A stretch of 64,000 nucleotides of DNA from Rhabdornis inornatus (taxonomy: Eukaryota; Chordata; Aves; Passeriformes; Rhabdornithidae), in contig VWZS01008895.1 of NCBI GenBank assembly GCA_013397075.1, positions 206,056 through 270,055 of the forward strand, written 5' to 3'. Under the pieces are notes generated by a model, which ran no database searches, was not told the origin of the DNA, and was given only the letters and a program-made list of their open reading frames with translations. Numbering within the stretch: the stretch's first letter is position 1; every line of letters starts with the position of its first letter. A program made the position numbers and the translations under genes. Of the stretch, positions 34,496 through 45,989 are shown piece after piece.

Positions 34496-35454
34496 GTGGG
34501 CGCTCCCACCGCAGGGTTTTGCAGCATCCTCCTTGTCCCCACTCAGGGGACCAGCCCTGCAGGTGCCCCCGGGCTGGGCCGTGGGCACACGGACTGGCCA
34601 GCAGCAGCCCTGGCACCTGTTCAGCACGGGACACAATGAGGATTAATCCCAGCCCGTCACAGACGCTGCCGGATTTTGCCTCCATCCTTATTTGCGTGCT
34701 AGTGCCTGGAAAACAGGATGGCGATGTTTTCCTGCCGCACATTCCCCAAGACTAAACAAAGGAGTTTGGGTTTCCAGCCCCCGCTGATCGCTGATAAATG
34801 CGGGGCTTCCAGGGATGGGGAGCACAGCAGTGGGGGGGGGTTCAGGGATCTGCCCCTCGGGCTGCTCCCACTGCTGGGAGCAGAAAACTCCAACCTCTGG
34901 AATGAGGGGGAAGGTTTTCCATCTCGCTTTTGGGGAAAACACTGCCTAGAGAAAGATCTTGTGTGCACAGCCTGCCTGGTGGGCTCTCGTTAAGGTTTTT
35001 ATTCATAATTTGTTAAGGTCTCATTTGTTTGAGGTCTGACCATGGGAGGTGCTTCACACTGAAGTACAAAAAGCACAAACAGCAATCCGCAGTGTTAGGA
35101 TAAAGGATAAAGAACAAATCTTCCAACAAATAAAGTTTATTTTTAATGTATAAATTTTGGTTTAGTGTTTCTGATAATTCACCAATGTTCTACATGCAAT
35201 TAACAGCAATAACAAAGCAAATATAATTTTTTGAAAAAGGATCAAAGGAAGTTTTTATCCAGTGTATTTTGCACATTTACTGACAGTGCAGAGGACAACT
35301 CAACACCATTGGGAACTAATAACTCAACACTGTTTAGGCTCCCTAAAGAAGGAGGAATGTTTGTTTTTAAGGGTATAAGCACCAACATCACCCTGGCAGG
35401 AGTTAGATGAGGAGTCCTTAGGCCAACTCCTGAAATGGGAGCTCAGCTGGGAAT

Positions 35455-35610
35455 GAATCAGAGAATCAGAGAATATTGGAATGGTTTGGGTTGGAAGGGT
35501 CCTTAAAGATAATTTCCTTCCATGAGCAGGGTCATCTTTCCCTGGAAACTCCGCTCCCACCAGCTTGGAAAGCCCAGGGCTTTTCCCTCCCTGTAGCAAT
35601 GCCTTTCCCT
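35455..35610 (-). mobile_element. CR1 LINE 3' fragment, degenerate
   Basis: Octamer-like AATCAGAGAATCAGAGAATA, then 'GGAATGGTTTGGGTTGGAAG' and 'GGTCCTTAAAGATAA'. The body beyond is divergent. Confidence 0.85.
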
Positions 35611-36235
35611 CATCCCAGTGCCATGGGATGCTCTGGTGCACCCACCCCTCACCTGATGTTTTTATGGGTTTAAAGAGCTGCTCTCTGCAAACTCAGATGA
35701 ACTTTGCAGAACAAGCAATATTTGGTGCTCATGGAGCTTCTGGAGGCTCTTAAGATGTCCCCTGAACTGGGAAAATGAATTGTGGGAGTCCTGATTCTGA
35801 ACTGATGTGGGGAATTTGAGCCACGTGTAGGATGTGCAGGTTTGGTGAGTCTGTTCCCAGCACCAGGAGCACCAAAACCAGACAGAGCCAGGTCCTGGGA
35901 TAAATGGACCAGGGGAAAAGAAAAGAGCTGAAAAATCTGTGCTAGAAGCCTTTGGAGAGAGGTTGTGGAGGTTTTCCATGCAAATATCTCCATTTCCACT
36001 CAGCCTTGATGGGAAACACGTCCCACCTACAGATCATCCTTCCCATCTAACCCTGTCTTTGGGGAACAGTTCTGTAGCCAGGAGCTTCTGATGATTTGGA
36101 GGACAAAGGCTCAGCAACTTTCCTGACATTAAATGAGGAAAAACCACCCAGATTTGTCCAAATCCAGTGATCACAGTGTGGGGGGGATTCCCAATTTTCA
36201 GCTGTACTTTCTGTGGCCCCAGAGCTGAGATGCTC
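35611..36235. other. Unassigned sequence, no gene seen
   Basis: No recognised gene or repeat family. Confidence 0.4.
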
Positions 36236-36540
36236 CAATCACAGAATCAAGAATCACTGAGGTTGGGAAAGACCTCCGAGATCATCAAGTCTTGGACTGA
36301 ATCCCACTGTGTCACTAAATTTTTATCACAAAGTGCCACACCCACTTGATTTTTTAACATTTCCAGGGATGGTGACTCCATCACTGCCTCAGGCAGCTGT
36401 GCCAGGGCTGAACCACTCTCTCAATGAAGAATTTTTCCCTAAAATCCAACCTAAACCTCCCCTGACAAAACTTGGGGCCATTTCCTCGTGTCCTGTCCCT
36501 CATTCCCTGGAAACAGTGCCCAACCCCCACCTGCCTCCCT
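36236..36540 (-). mobile_element. CR1 LINE 3' fragment
   Basis: Reverse-complement CR1: 'AATCACTGAGGTTGGGAAAG', 'GCCACACCCACTTGATTTTT', 'CCAGGGATGGTGACTCCATC', 'CCTAAAATCCAACCTAAACC' and 'CCTCGTGTCCTGTCCC'. It is long enough to include the antisense of the ORF2 C-terminus, decayed. Confidence 0.93.
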
Positions 36541-38166
36541 TAAAAATCCCAGATTTTCTGTGAAAACTCAGTTTTAGGAAGTAGAATTGTGATGTTTATG
36601 TACGTTTTTTTAAACCACTGTTTGGGGAAACGGCTTTTTCCCTCTGGTGACTCATGAAAAATATTGACCAAATGCACTTGAGCTCTGATTTCTGGTGTCC
36701 TCCAGTTGTGTCTCTGGGTTTGGCCCTGGATGTTCTGACCCGAGGCACTAAAAAGCTCAAGAACTGCCCCTCCCCAAAGCAATCTCGCTGGATCGAGTCC
36801 TGAAACCTTATTACAGTTCTCAAGATAAGAGCTCATTAAACAGCGTGAAAGTAACCTTGGAAAAGGGGATTTCAAAATGTGCCCTGAGAGGTGCCGAGGT
36901 CTGAGCTGAGGATTGGGATGGGTTGGTTCATATTCCTGGTGATGTTTATCTGTGTTCTCCTCAGTAATTGTCACCTGGGAATCTGCACCAGGGACCTGCT
37001 GCTACCAGGAAAAATGGGAAGGGCTGGCAGGAAGTTGTTTGCATATCTCTTCTTCTGGGTGGGTGACTCAGGCAAGAAATAAAGTGTAATATCTGTAAAA
37101 ATATCTGCAAGATCCTGAGGCAGGGGTGGGATCTTGGCAGCACTTTTTGTGTCCAAAAATCTCCCAAAAACATGGGTTCTACTGGACACTGGCACACCAC
37201 AAACCACAAGTTTGGGCTGCAACCGAGCAGGAGCATCCAGAAAGTCAGGAGGGAGTGGGAGAGGGAGAAATCTCACCTGGAAATGGAGCTTGAGAGGGAG
37301 AAACCTCACCTGGAAACGGCAACAACAACAGAAATCACGAACTTTCTGCTCCCTTCTGCCCTCCCACCCTATTTCTCAACGAAACTTTTTAAGTTACAGA
37401 TTTGAAACCTGTTCTGAATGGATAAAAGCCTGCACCAGTGCCTGGGGAATGGCAGGAAGGCACGTGCTGTCATGATTGGAGCACCGGGAGAATGTGCTAA
37501 TTACATAACAGCCCAGGAATTTGGCAGCGCTGATGCAGAAATAGGGCAAATAATCCTCTTTCCCCAACACCTCCTTCCCCAGCCCTGTCTGCTTCACTTT
37601 TTCAGGATGGAAATTTAATTTTCAAACCCTTCCACACAGTTTTTTAACCTGGCAAAAGTGGGAAAAACAACTTTCCCAGAAGTGCTGCCGTACCTCAAGC
37701 TCCAATTTTTTCCCCTTTTTCTTTTAAAAAAAAACCCCAAACATTACTAAAGAGTCATGTTTTGCTTTGGTGCTCAAAAAGTGATTCCAGGTCATGCCAT
37801 AAACTGCTGATAGTTTTGCTTGGCCCCACTTTGTCTGTGGGCAAAGCCTTGGCCCAGAATAAATTCACATTCCTGTCACTGCCATAAATCAGCAGTGCAG
37901 GGACACAAGGACATCGGTGCTTTGTCACTGCTGTTTGTCACTGAGCAGAGAAGCAATTTCCCTTCTTGATGGAGGGAAAATGGGGACAGAATCACTGCCA
38001 GTGCTTTTGCAAGCTGCTGCAAGCAGTTTTTGAGTCCTTCAGGTCTGCTCCAGTCCAATCCCCTAGAAAATAAATAAAATCAGCCTCAGGTGCTCCCTGC
38101 ACTGGCATTCCCAGCTGTGGAAAATGGAAAAGGAGCAGCCTTCAGACACTGCCAGTGCACAACAGA
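36541..38166. other. Unassigned sequence, no gene seen
   Basis: No recognised coding domain. A 30-bp imperfect direct repeat (GAGAGGGAGAAATCTCACCT) lies at 37259-37316. Confidence 0.4.
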
Positions 38167-38395
38167 GATCCCAGAATCACAAAACCACAGAATTCCAGAA
38201 CCCCTGAGGTTGGAAAAGCCCTCTGAGACCATTGAGTCCAACCTGTGCCAGATCCCCACCTTGTCCCCAGCCCAGAGCCCTGAGTGCCACATCCAGGAAT
38301 TCCTTGGACACCTCCAGGGATGGGCACTCCAAACCTGCCTGGGCAGCCTCTGCCAAGGCCTGAGAACCCTTTCAGTGATGGGAGTGGGGCCTCCA
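38167..38395 (-). mobile_element. CR1 LINE 3' fragment
   Basis: Reverse-complement CR1: octamer-derived start (CCCAGAATCACAAAACCACA), 'GAGGTTGGAAAAGCCCTCTG', 'GAGTGCCACATCCAGGAATT' and 'CACCTCCAGGGATGGGCACT'. Confidence 0.92.
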
Positions 38396-38489
38396 GAGCT
38401 CCCTGAGTGCCCGTGGGCATCTTCACCCACATCCTCCTTCCCTTTGGCTGGGCAGCAAGGTGGATTCCATGTCCAGCACCGAGTGCACA

Positions 38490-38910
38490 GAATCCAAGAC
38501 TGGATTGGGTTGAGAGGGACTTTAAAGCTCATCCCATCCCATCCCATCCCATCCCATCCCATCCCCCACTGTCCCAGGCTGCTCCCAGCCCCAGTGTCCA
38601 GCCTGGCCTTGGACACTGCCAGGGATCCAGGGGCAGCCACAGCTGCTCTGGCAATTCCATGCCAGCCCCTGCCCACCCTGCCAGGGAACAATTCCTAATT
38701 GCCAAGATCCCATCCAGCCCTGCCCTCTGGCAGTGGAAGCCATTCCCTGTGTCCTGTCCCTCCATGCCTTGTCCCCAGTCCCTCTGCAGCTCTCCTGGAG
38801 CCCCTTCAGGCCCTGCCAGGGGCTCTGAGCTCTCCCTGGAGCCTTCTCCTCTCCAGGGGAGCACCCCCAGCTCTCCCAGCCTGGCCCCAGAGCAGAGGTC
38901 CCTCAGCTCC
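38490..38910 (-). mobile_element. CR1 LINE 3' fragment (young subfamily) with (CATCC)n
   Basis: Reverse-complement CR1 with an internal run of about 7 CATCC units (38534-38572), 'GGCAGCCACAGCTGCTCTGG' and the antisense of the ORF2 end. Positions 38589-38884 are nearly identical to the reverse complement of 46005-46300. Confidence 0.92.
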
Positions 38911-38911
38911 C

Positions 38912-38958
<47 letters not shown>

Positions 38959-38959
38959 C
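38912..38959. repeat. (GAT)16 trinucleotide
   Basis: Perfect TGA/GAT repeat of about 16 units, directly abutting the 5' side of the CR1 at 38490-38910. A likely polymorphic microsatellite. Confidence 0.97.
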
Positions 38960-39604
38960 TTCATGCCTTCACCTCTGCTCTGCATCCTGGGCCTCTGTTC
39001 CTCAGCCCCTCTGCTGCTGTTCTTGGCCTGTATTTCCTGACTTTAAGGCTTTGTCTGAGAGCCACAAACCTCTCACTGTGCCTGAGATAAGCACTGGTTG
39101 ATGCAGTCTTTAAAAACCTCTGATTGTGGCATACAAATACAACAGAAATAAAAACCACCAGTCATAGACATCTATCAATTACCTAAACAGATATCACAGC
39201 AAATCCTGGTGAAACAAAGGTCCAAAAGGAGCAGGAAAAGCCCAGATGGAGCAGGCTCAGCACAAAGCACTGTTGAGTAGACACAAAGGGTTTCCAGGAG
39301 CCAACGCCTGTGACTGAGATTTGCTGCTGCTGCTGCAGGGAGGACTCAGAAAAGCCAGACCATGGAGACCATGGAGACAGGAGGGACATCCCCCAAAGCT
39401 GTGACATCCTGGGACAGGCACAGCAGTGCCAGGCACTGGGGGGGTGCAGGGGAAGGGAGGGTTACACCCCAGAGCCCCCCAAGAGCAGGGAGGGATGGGC
39501 TGAGCACCAGGAGGGACTCTGCTCCTTGGGATGGCCTGCACACAGTGTGGGTTTCTGACTTCTCCAATCACAGCCTTTTTTAAGTCAGTATTTTTTATTT
39601 AATT
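38960..39604. other. Unassigned sequence, no gene seen
   Basis: No recognised gene. Becomes T-rich at 39576-39604, immediately before the tRNA-like segment. Confidence 0.4.
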
Positions 39605-39654
39605 TCAGTCTCATGATCTGAAGGTCATGAGTTCAATCCTCACACAGGACACCA
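39605..39654 (+). pseudogene. tRNA-Met 3' part (50 nt, with CCA) joined to an LTR
   Basis: Fifty bases match the 3' two-thirds of vertebrate elongator tRNA-Met: the end of the D stem, an anticodon arm with CAT, the variable loop and the T arm ('GAGTTCAATCCTCACACAGG'). It ends in CCA at 39652-39654. From my knowledge of the human tRNA there are about five differences, all transitions. The 5' third of the tRNA is absent, so it cannot be a working tRNA gene. CCA is not genome-encoded in vertebrate tRNAs, so its presence means the piece was copied from a mature tRNA. The LTR-like sequence begins right after CCA and runs on the minus strand. On that strand the order is LTR, PBS (TGGTGTCCTGTGTGAGGAT), then more tRNA complement. 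Confidence 0.8.
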
Positions 39655-40239
39655 CTCTATTATTTTTTATCTTCTTTTTTCCTCCTCGGTCAGAGTCAGG
39701 ATTAAAAGCATGAGAGATGGAATTTCATGTTCAGACTCAGATGTTTATTAATTCTTGTCTATGTTACAGTGAGTGCTACAGCACTTCTAGCTAACAAACT
39801 AAAAATGGTGAAATGGTGATGTATCTCACTCATTACAAGGTCTTTTAAGGCTTAATTGTCCAATTAAAAACTAACACCTAAATTATTTTTACTTTTGACC
39901 CAATGACCAAACACCCATGACCCACAGTGCAGCGTTTTCTATCCAATTACAAAAGTACCACCTAGACCCAAGAAGAAGACAGACAAGAAGAAAGAAAATC
40001 CTGTGCCCTAAGACCTCCATCTTGTCCCATACCTATTGCTATATTCTAAAATCCCAAATTCCAAACCCTTCACCATGTGACATTACACACTTCTATTCAA
40101 ACTACACACCAGTGATTCCAGTTCTATTGCTCAAATTTGGAGCCTTCTCCAAGGGCTCAGGTCAAAAGCAGTGTTCTCCTGGGGGTCAGTGCCTGGCAGC
40201 ACAGAAAGTTCAAAACTCCCAGTTTCCAGGGTTCCAACA
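39655..40239 (-). mobile_element. LTR-like element with tRNA-Met-type primer site
   Basis: On the minus strand it starts TGTTGGAACCCTGGAAACTG (right end, 40239). It carries AATAAA (plus 39744-39749) about 90 bases before its 3' end and is followed at once by a tRNA-Met-complementary primer binding site. The expected terminal CA next to the primer site is not present (the end reads AATAGAG). No gag or pol lies beyond the tRNA segment. I read it as a solo LTR or strong-stop-like copy of an endogenous retrovirus; the family is not certain. Confidence 0.6.
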
Positions 40240-41839
40240 TCCTCTGCCTCGCTCAGGAATTCATTCTCCAAAATCCTGAGGATTTTCTTACTGGGGAAAG
40301 GAGATGAGGAGTCACATCCCCACCTCCTTCACAGTCTGTGGGCAGAATCCAATGCCTCCAATGGGTGTCAAGGGAAGAAAATTCTCTCAGAACTTCTCAG
40401 GAGCTCAGCCAGCCCTTGGTCCTTCTCCTTGGCACAGGTCAAGGAGATAGCTCCAGTTTGATACCTCCAGCAGGTATCAGACACGTCCTTTTGTTGCCTT
40501 TTGTGCTCTTCACAAGCCCTGGGTGGGGTGTGGAGAGGTCAGGGGGGCTCAGAGGGGGCCAGGGCTTCATCTCTGGCATCACATCAGGCACTGCAGGGAG
40601 TGCCAAAATTGCAGGAGCTGCCCAGTCCCTGTCCCAGCACCCAACTGGTTTGCCAGTGTGGGTAACTGGTGCTGAGGGGCTCCAGAGTCCTTAACCTGAC
40701 CCCATGGGGCTCCAGGTAAACTGAGACCTGCAATTTTTGTTGAAATGAGAAGAGAGGGTGTGATATAGAGACCTTTGTTCTCTGTGGTGAAACACTTCTG
40801 GAGCATTTCTGACCTACAAGGAGGGAAGCACAAGGAGGACACCAAAATATGCTAGAAAAGAAAGCAAAACCAAATTGACATTTTTAAAGGAGGGAATAAG
40901 ATTTTTTTTTTTTTTTTTGGTGAAAATGCTGGATTTCTTTCTCACAATCTTCTCAGTTAAATGAGAGGAAAAGATGAAAAGGGCTGAGCTTCCCAGAAAC
41001 CTGTAGGGGTTTATCCTGGGTTTTAGTGGGAGCTCAGGTGCTATTTTTGTTCTTGGTGGAACCATCAGTACAATTGTTATTCCTGTGTAAATTCATGGGT
41101 TAGAAACAAGCTTCCTTCCTTTCCCCAGCTGGAAGGAGGATCCAAATTCCACTGGAAAGCTGGTCCTGGGCTCAGAAGGGTCGCTCTGTGTGTGGGACTT
41201 CCAGCACAGGGAGTGAGGAGACTGAGGATGCTGCCCTACAATAAACTCAGCTCACCACGTCCCAGCTGTGTGACCTCTGCACGTCTCCTGGTGCCACCTG
41301 AACCTCAGCCTGTCCCCAGGTGTGACCTTGGTCACACACTGGCACCTCTGAGGCCATTGTGACAAAGCCACCCCTGATGTTTGGGCAGATTTGGATCCAC
41401 ATCTCTGAGGGATGCAGGATGCTCCCCCACAGAGCAGGAGTGAAGCTCCATCCTGCAGCATGGGAAGATTCAGAGGATTTTTCTCCCAGGCAGAGAGCAC
41501 AGGGTGTGTGGAGCTCACAGAGGACCCAGGAATGCCTGGGAATTCAAGGAATGCCAACCTCTTCTTCAGTGGGCTTTGGTTCAAGCTCCTCCATCATCCC
41601 CAAGTGAGAGCCAAGCAAAGCAGACCCTGCCCGTGGCTCTTTTTGCTGCAGTCAGCACGAAAGTGCCAGCTGGTGACAGCACTGAGAGATCTCCAGGAGG
41701 GGCTGAACCTGCCCTCAGACTCCCAAAAACACCTGGACATGTTTGGCATCCACATGTAAAAAATATCCAGCGTTCTAAAAGGGTGGGTTCAGGCCCCCAG
41801 GAATATTTGGGCTCATGGCAGGAGTTCTGGCATCCACAG
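40240..41839. other. Unassigned sequence, no gene seen
   Basis: T-run at 40902-40918. No recognised gene or repeat. Confidence 0.4.
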
Positions 41840-41963
41840 CCAGGTCATGCAGAGCTCAGAATGAATCAGGAGCCAGGTCCTGTCCAAAAGCAGCACTGAG
41901 CCAGGCCATGCAGAGCTCAGAATGAATCAGGAGCCAGGTCCTGTCCAAAAGCAGCACTGAGCC
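41840..41963. repeat. 62-bp direct tandem duplication
   Basis: Two adjacent copies of a 62-bp unit containing CATGCAGAGCTCAGAATGAA and CCTGTCCAAAAGCAGCACTG. They differ by one base near the start (GGTCATG versus GGCCATG), so the duplication is recent. Confidence 0.95.
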
Positions 41964-42107
41964 AGGCTCAGGCCAGCCCCAGGCTCAGGCACACACAGAT
42001 CAGCTGCAGCCCCAAACCCACATGGACCGTGCTGCACTCCCGAGGCATTTTCATCAGGATCCTGTTTGTGTTCTCTCTGCCCATCACCAACATCTGCCGC
42101 TCCTGCA

Positions 42108-42310
42108 GGGACTGCCACACCTGCAGGGGCTGCCACACCTGCAGGGACTGCCACATCTGCAGGGACTGTCACAGTTGTAGGGACTGCCACACCTGCAGGG
42201 GCTGCCACACCTGCAGGGGCTGCCACACCTGCAGGGACTGTCACACCTGCAGGGACTGTCACAGTTGTAGGGACTGCCACACCTGCAGGGGCTGCCACAC
42301 TTGCCTGCTC
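42108..42310. repeat. Minisatellite, 18-bp unit, about 11 copies
   Basis: Units of the form GGACTGCCACACCTGCAG, with GGGC/GGAC and CACCTGC/CAGTTGT variants. The 18-bp length keeps frames open on both strands. The plus frame reads a six-residue CRDCHT-type repeat and the minus frame PAGVAV. I see no start context, conserved flank or splice signals to support coding. Confidence 0.95.
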
Positions 42311-43631
42311 AGAGAAGAGCTGCAAGAAGTGAAAATTGCAGCTCATTTTCCACTCACATTGCTGTCCTGGCAGTCAGACCCACATTGTCCTGTGGATCTA
42401 GAGGATGGCTCATCAGCTTTGCAATGAAATGAAGCTCGCAGAACAATGCCATGACCTCCTGCTGTGTCCAGAGTTATCCCTGGAGTGACCAAGCTGCACT
42501 TCTGAGTTCTCTTCATTGCAGTTTGGCTGTGTCAATGTTCAGCTGCATCCAGGAAAAGATTTGGTTTCCCACCACTGAGCCACTCAGTCCAGAGATGTTC
42601 CTGTGGCCACTGTCCTCACATGCTGCCTGCCCCGTGTCCCTGCCCAGGGTAGGAGTCACCTGCAGCATCCCCCAGGCTGCTTTCACCCCCTCATTTCAAA
42701 CTGGGTGTCAGCATTTCACAAACCGTGTGACACTCCAGGACTTTTCTCGGCCCCAGCCTGTGTGGCAGGGGAGCAGAGCTGCTGAAGGAGGTCACAGTGC
42801 TTTGCAGCCCCTCTCTCTGCCCCTGATCCCATTCTCCACATTGCAGCCTCAGGAACACCCACAGGTATTCACCCTGGACAATCTCCTCGGGGATGGGTCA
42901 GGCAGGTGACAGCAGGGAGTGCCTGACCCTGATACAAGGAAATGCTTTGTCACCTCATCTATCTCTGACACTGCTCCTTATCACAGCAGCTCCTTCACAG
43001 AGCACTGTCACAGACCACAGGGACTTAAAACCCAGCCAGGGCAGGTTCTCCCTGCAGAACCAACAGTCCCCTCAGCCCCTGGAGTTACTGCATTCAAACA
43101 AAACCAGCTGACATGTGCCAGCAGCAAACACATCCCAGGGACTTCCAGGTGAGACCTGGCAAATGCTGCCTGGGGATGCTGAAAAACGGTCTTGGCTGTG
43201 CAGGGAAAAATCCCTCAAGGGCAGGGGGGACACAGGCTCCAGATCCCTTTGCCATCAGAATCCAGGGAGTGGGACGGGAAGGTCAGGGGCACAGAGGGAT
43301 TAATGTGGGAACGGGTCATGGAGGGGTCACAGAAGAGCTGGAGCTCAGTGAGGAGAGAGGACACCACTGCTGGATCCTGAGTGAGGAGCTGGGGCAATAA
43401 TTCATTCACTACTGGGGTCAAAGCACAGGGCTTGCTTGGGAAGGCTGGAGATGTCACCACCCATCTTCAAGAACTCAACCGAAAAAGCACCAGGCAGGCT
43501 TTGGGGAGGGATCGAACTCTGACAGTGAGGGCCAGAAAACACCTGGGAGAGGAAAACAGCTTGTAAAGAAAAGTAAATGTTTGCATCTACAGGTGGAGAA
43601 ACTGAGGCACAGATAGGCAGCAATAACTGTC
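42311..43631. other. Unassigned sequence, no gene seen
   Basis: No recognised gene or repeat. Several overlapping short frames are present on both strands. Confidence 0.4.
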
Positions 43632-43960
43632 CTACACAGAACCACAGAACATCCTGAGCTGAAGGGACCCCCAAGGATGATCCAGCCCAGCCCCTGTCCC
43701 TGCCCAGACCCCCCAGCAATCCCCCCTGTCCATCCCTGGAGCGGTGTCCAAACGCTCCTGGAGCTCTGGCAGCCTCAGGGCCGTGCCCATTCCCTGGGGA
43801 GCCTGGGCAGTGCCCAGCACCCTCTGGCTGAGGGAAGAACCTTTCCCTCATCTCCAGCCTGAGCCTGCCCTGGCCCAGCTCCAGCCGTTCCCTGGCTGCT
43901 GTCCCTGTCCCAGGGAGCAGAGATCGGAGCTGCCCCTCGGGAGGAGCTCCAGCCCCCGCT
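43632..43960 (-). mobile_element. CR1 LINE 3' fragment (young subfamily)
   Basis: Reverse-complement CR1: tail (ACAGAACCACAGAACATCCT), 'GAGCTGAAGGGACCCCCAAG' and the antisense of the ORF2 C-terminus with CTGTCCCTGTCCC. It shares 175 bp with the copies at 14391 and 52451. Confidence 0.92.
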
Positions 43961-44040
43961 GAGGTCCCCACAGAGAAACAACACAAGGTGCAGAACCCAA
44001 AAATCCTCTCTGCCATTTGTAACTCTGCTTCTGCAGGAGG

Positions 44041-44225
44041 ATGAAGAGGAGAAGGATGAGAAGAAGAAGGAGGAGAAGGAGAAGGAGAAGGAGAAGGAGA
44101 AGGAGAAGGAGAAGGAGAAGGAGAAGGAGAAGGAGAAGGAGAAGGAGAAGGAGAAGGAGAAGGAGAAGGAGAAGGAGAAGGAGAAGGAGAAGGAGAAGGA
44201 GAAGGAGAAGGAGAAGGAGGAGGAA
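44041..44225 (+). repeat. (GGAGAA)n purine tract
   Basis: About 185 bp of almost unbroken purines, chiefly GGAGAA. The complementary pyrimidine strand gives the SPSPSP part of a spurious 438-codon minus-strand frame (43402-44718). Mirror symmetry of the tract makes triplex (H-DNA) formation possible. Confidence 0.97.
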
Positions 44226-45989
44226 GGCTGAACTCCTTCAAAGCCAAAGCCCTTTGCAGTGTTTCTGCAGAGGACAGGGAGAGCAGCCCTGGGAGCCGGG
44301 CTGGGTCCCTGGGAGAGGCTGCAGTCACTCCCTGGGCACGCTCTGCCCGTGGGGGCATCTCGAGCCAGATTCCACAGGAGGCTCCCTGGCCAAGTGCAGG
44401 GATTCTGCAGCTACTTGCACCCAGCCACTGTTGGAGCAGGGAGCTCCTGGCTGGTACCTGAGCTGATAATTGCTCAGAAAAATTAAGGGTTGGGTAATTC
44501 CTCCCGAAATTAATTGCCTTGCTGAGCTGCCGCAGGGCACGCGCCGCAAGAAGGTTTGAAGATGATACAACCACTTCCCTCTTCAGGATTAAACCAGGTG
44601 GCAAAAGTCCACCTTTGTCACAGAGTTTTTGGCTTTGGGGATACCTTTTCTCTGATTTTTTTTTTTTCCGCTTTTCTGCTGTTTCTGAAATGGCTTTGAG
44701 GGTCCTGAGGAGCTGCAAGAATTTATGGGCAGTGCTTTTGTCAGCCTCACCTGACTCTGGCAGCTCCGTCCTCTCAGCAGCTTGCTTTGCTCATTTTAAC
44801 ATTTCTTTTCTAAGCAGCCACTACTGCTCAAAATGTTCATAAATAGAGGCAGGAAATAAGAAGACACTTGGGATATTCACAAGTTGATCTAAAGTCAGCA
44901 TTTCACAGGCTGCTCTCAGTTACCTCCTCTCTCTCAGACTGTGCAGCTGACTTGGGGTGAAATCCTTATTTCCCCAGCTTGTCTTGATTTTGGTGAAAAT
45001 TTTTCATTCTCCCTTCATGTGTCTTGGCTCCCTGGAGGAAGATTCCTCTGGGAAATGGGTGTTTTGCCTCCTTCCTTCACCTCCTTATGGAAAGAATATC
45101 CTTTTTCAGGAAAAGAAAACATAGACCCATGGATTCCTAACAAAATGGAACTGGCACTCCCTGCCCAAGGCACTTTATTTTGCCATTCTTAAACATTTCC
45201 AAAGTTTTTATCACCCTCCAGGGAAAATATTTTGAGTTTTTTCACTCAGTTCACATCTTCCAGACATGTTGCTCCATGGGGATAATCTCCAAGTGGTCCA
45301 GAGCTCTCCTGGAGTGTCCTGGCCTTTACCACAAAGGATGCTGCAGGTCCTTGCAGGTTCTTTTCCATTTATGAGAACCCAAACAGAATATTTGCCTTTA
45401 CCTTTACGTCCCAACACTGATCTGGGGAATCTGCTGCAGCCTCCAGAACCTTACAATATTCCTGAAGGTGTTTATTCCAGAGTGTGAGTGCAATTCCTGT
45501 CTCAGCATCCATTGGTGAGATGCAGCTCTGGGTCAGTCACTCTTTGGGTACCTCCAGTCATTTGGGAGATAAAAACATCTTCATAACAGTTCATGCCCTC
45601 CAGGAGAGCTTAGCTGGTGTTTTTTTTTCCCAGAAATTTCTTGAGTATTTTGATTTTTGCTTAAATCTTCCAAGGTGTTTGCAGTCCCCTCTCAAATTCT
45701 TATCATCTTCAGGTTTGTGTGTTCCCTCCCTTTACTGAGGCCACGAGAAAATAACTGAGCTGAGCCCTGCAAACACTGTTTGCTAAATCCTGGAATTTGC
45801 TGGTCAGCCTTGGGTGTAAGGACACACAGTCAGGAGGAGAGTGCAGAGTCAGTTTGAGGTTTGAGGGCTGAGGTTTGGATGTTCCCTACAGGGTCTGAAA
45901 TTTGGGTCAATTTTGACCAGATGGGATCAGATGGGAGCTCTGGGGGGATCTCAGTGATTTCCTGCTGCAAATGAATAGGCATGGACAGG
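44226..45989. other. Unassigned sequence, no gene seen
   Basis: No recognised gene or repeat family. T-run at 44658-44669. Confidence 0.4.

Larger units (their letters stand above)
33096..35454. other. Unassigned stretch with short repeats
   Basis: No gene recognised. A single N lies at 33173 just after GGGATGGGATGG. Two short tandem repeats are listed separately. AT-rich from about 35090 to 35270. Confidence 0.4.

Noticed and set aside
39605..39654. Functional tRNA-Met gene
   Set aside because: The acceptor 5' strand and most of the D arm are missing, and CCA is encoded. It is a retro-copied fragment.
43402..44718. 438-codon open frame on the minus strand
   Set aside because: It is built from the CTTCTC hexamer tract (SPSP run) plus an out-of-frame CR1 remnant. 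No domain, and the unit length divisible by three explains its openness.
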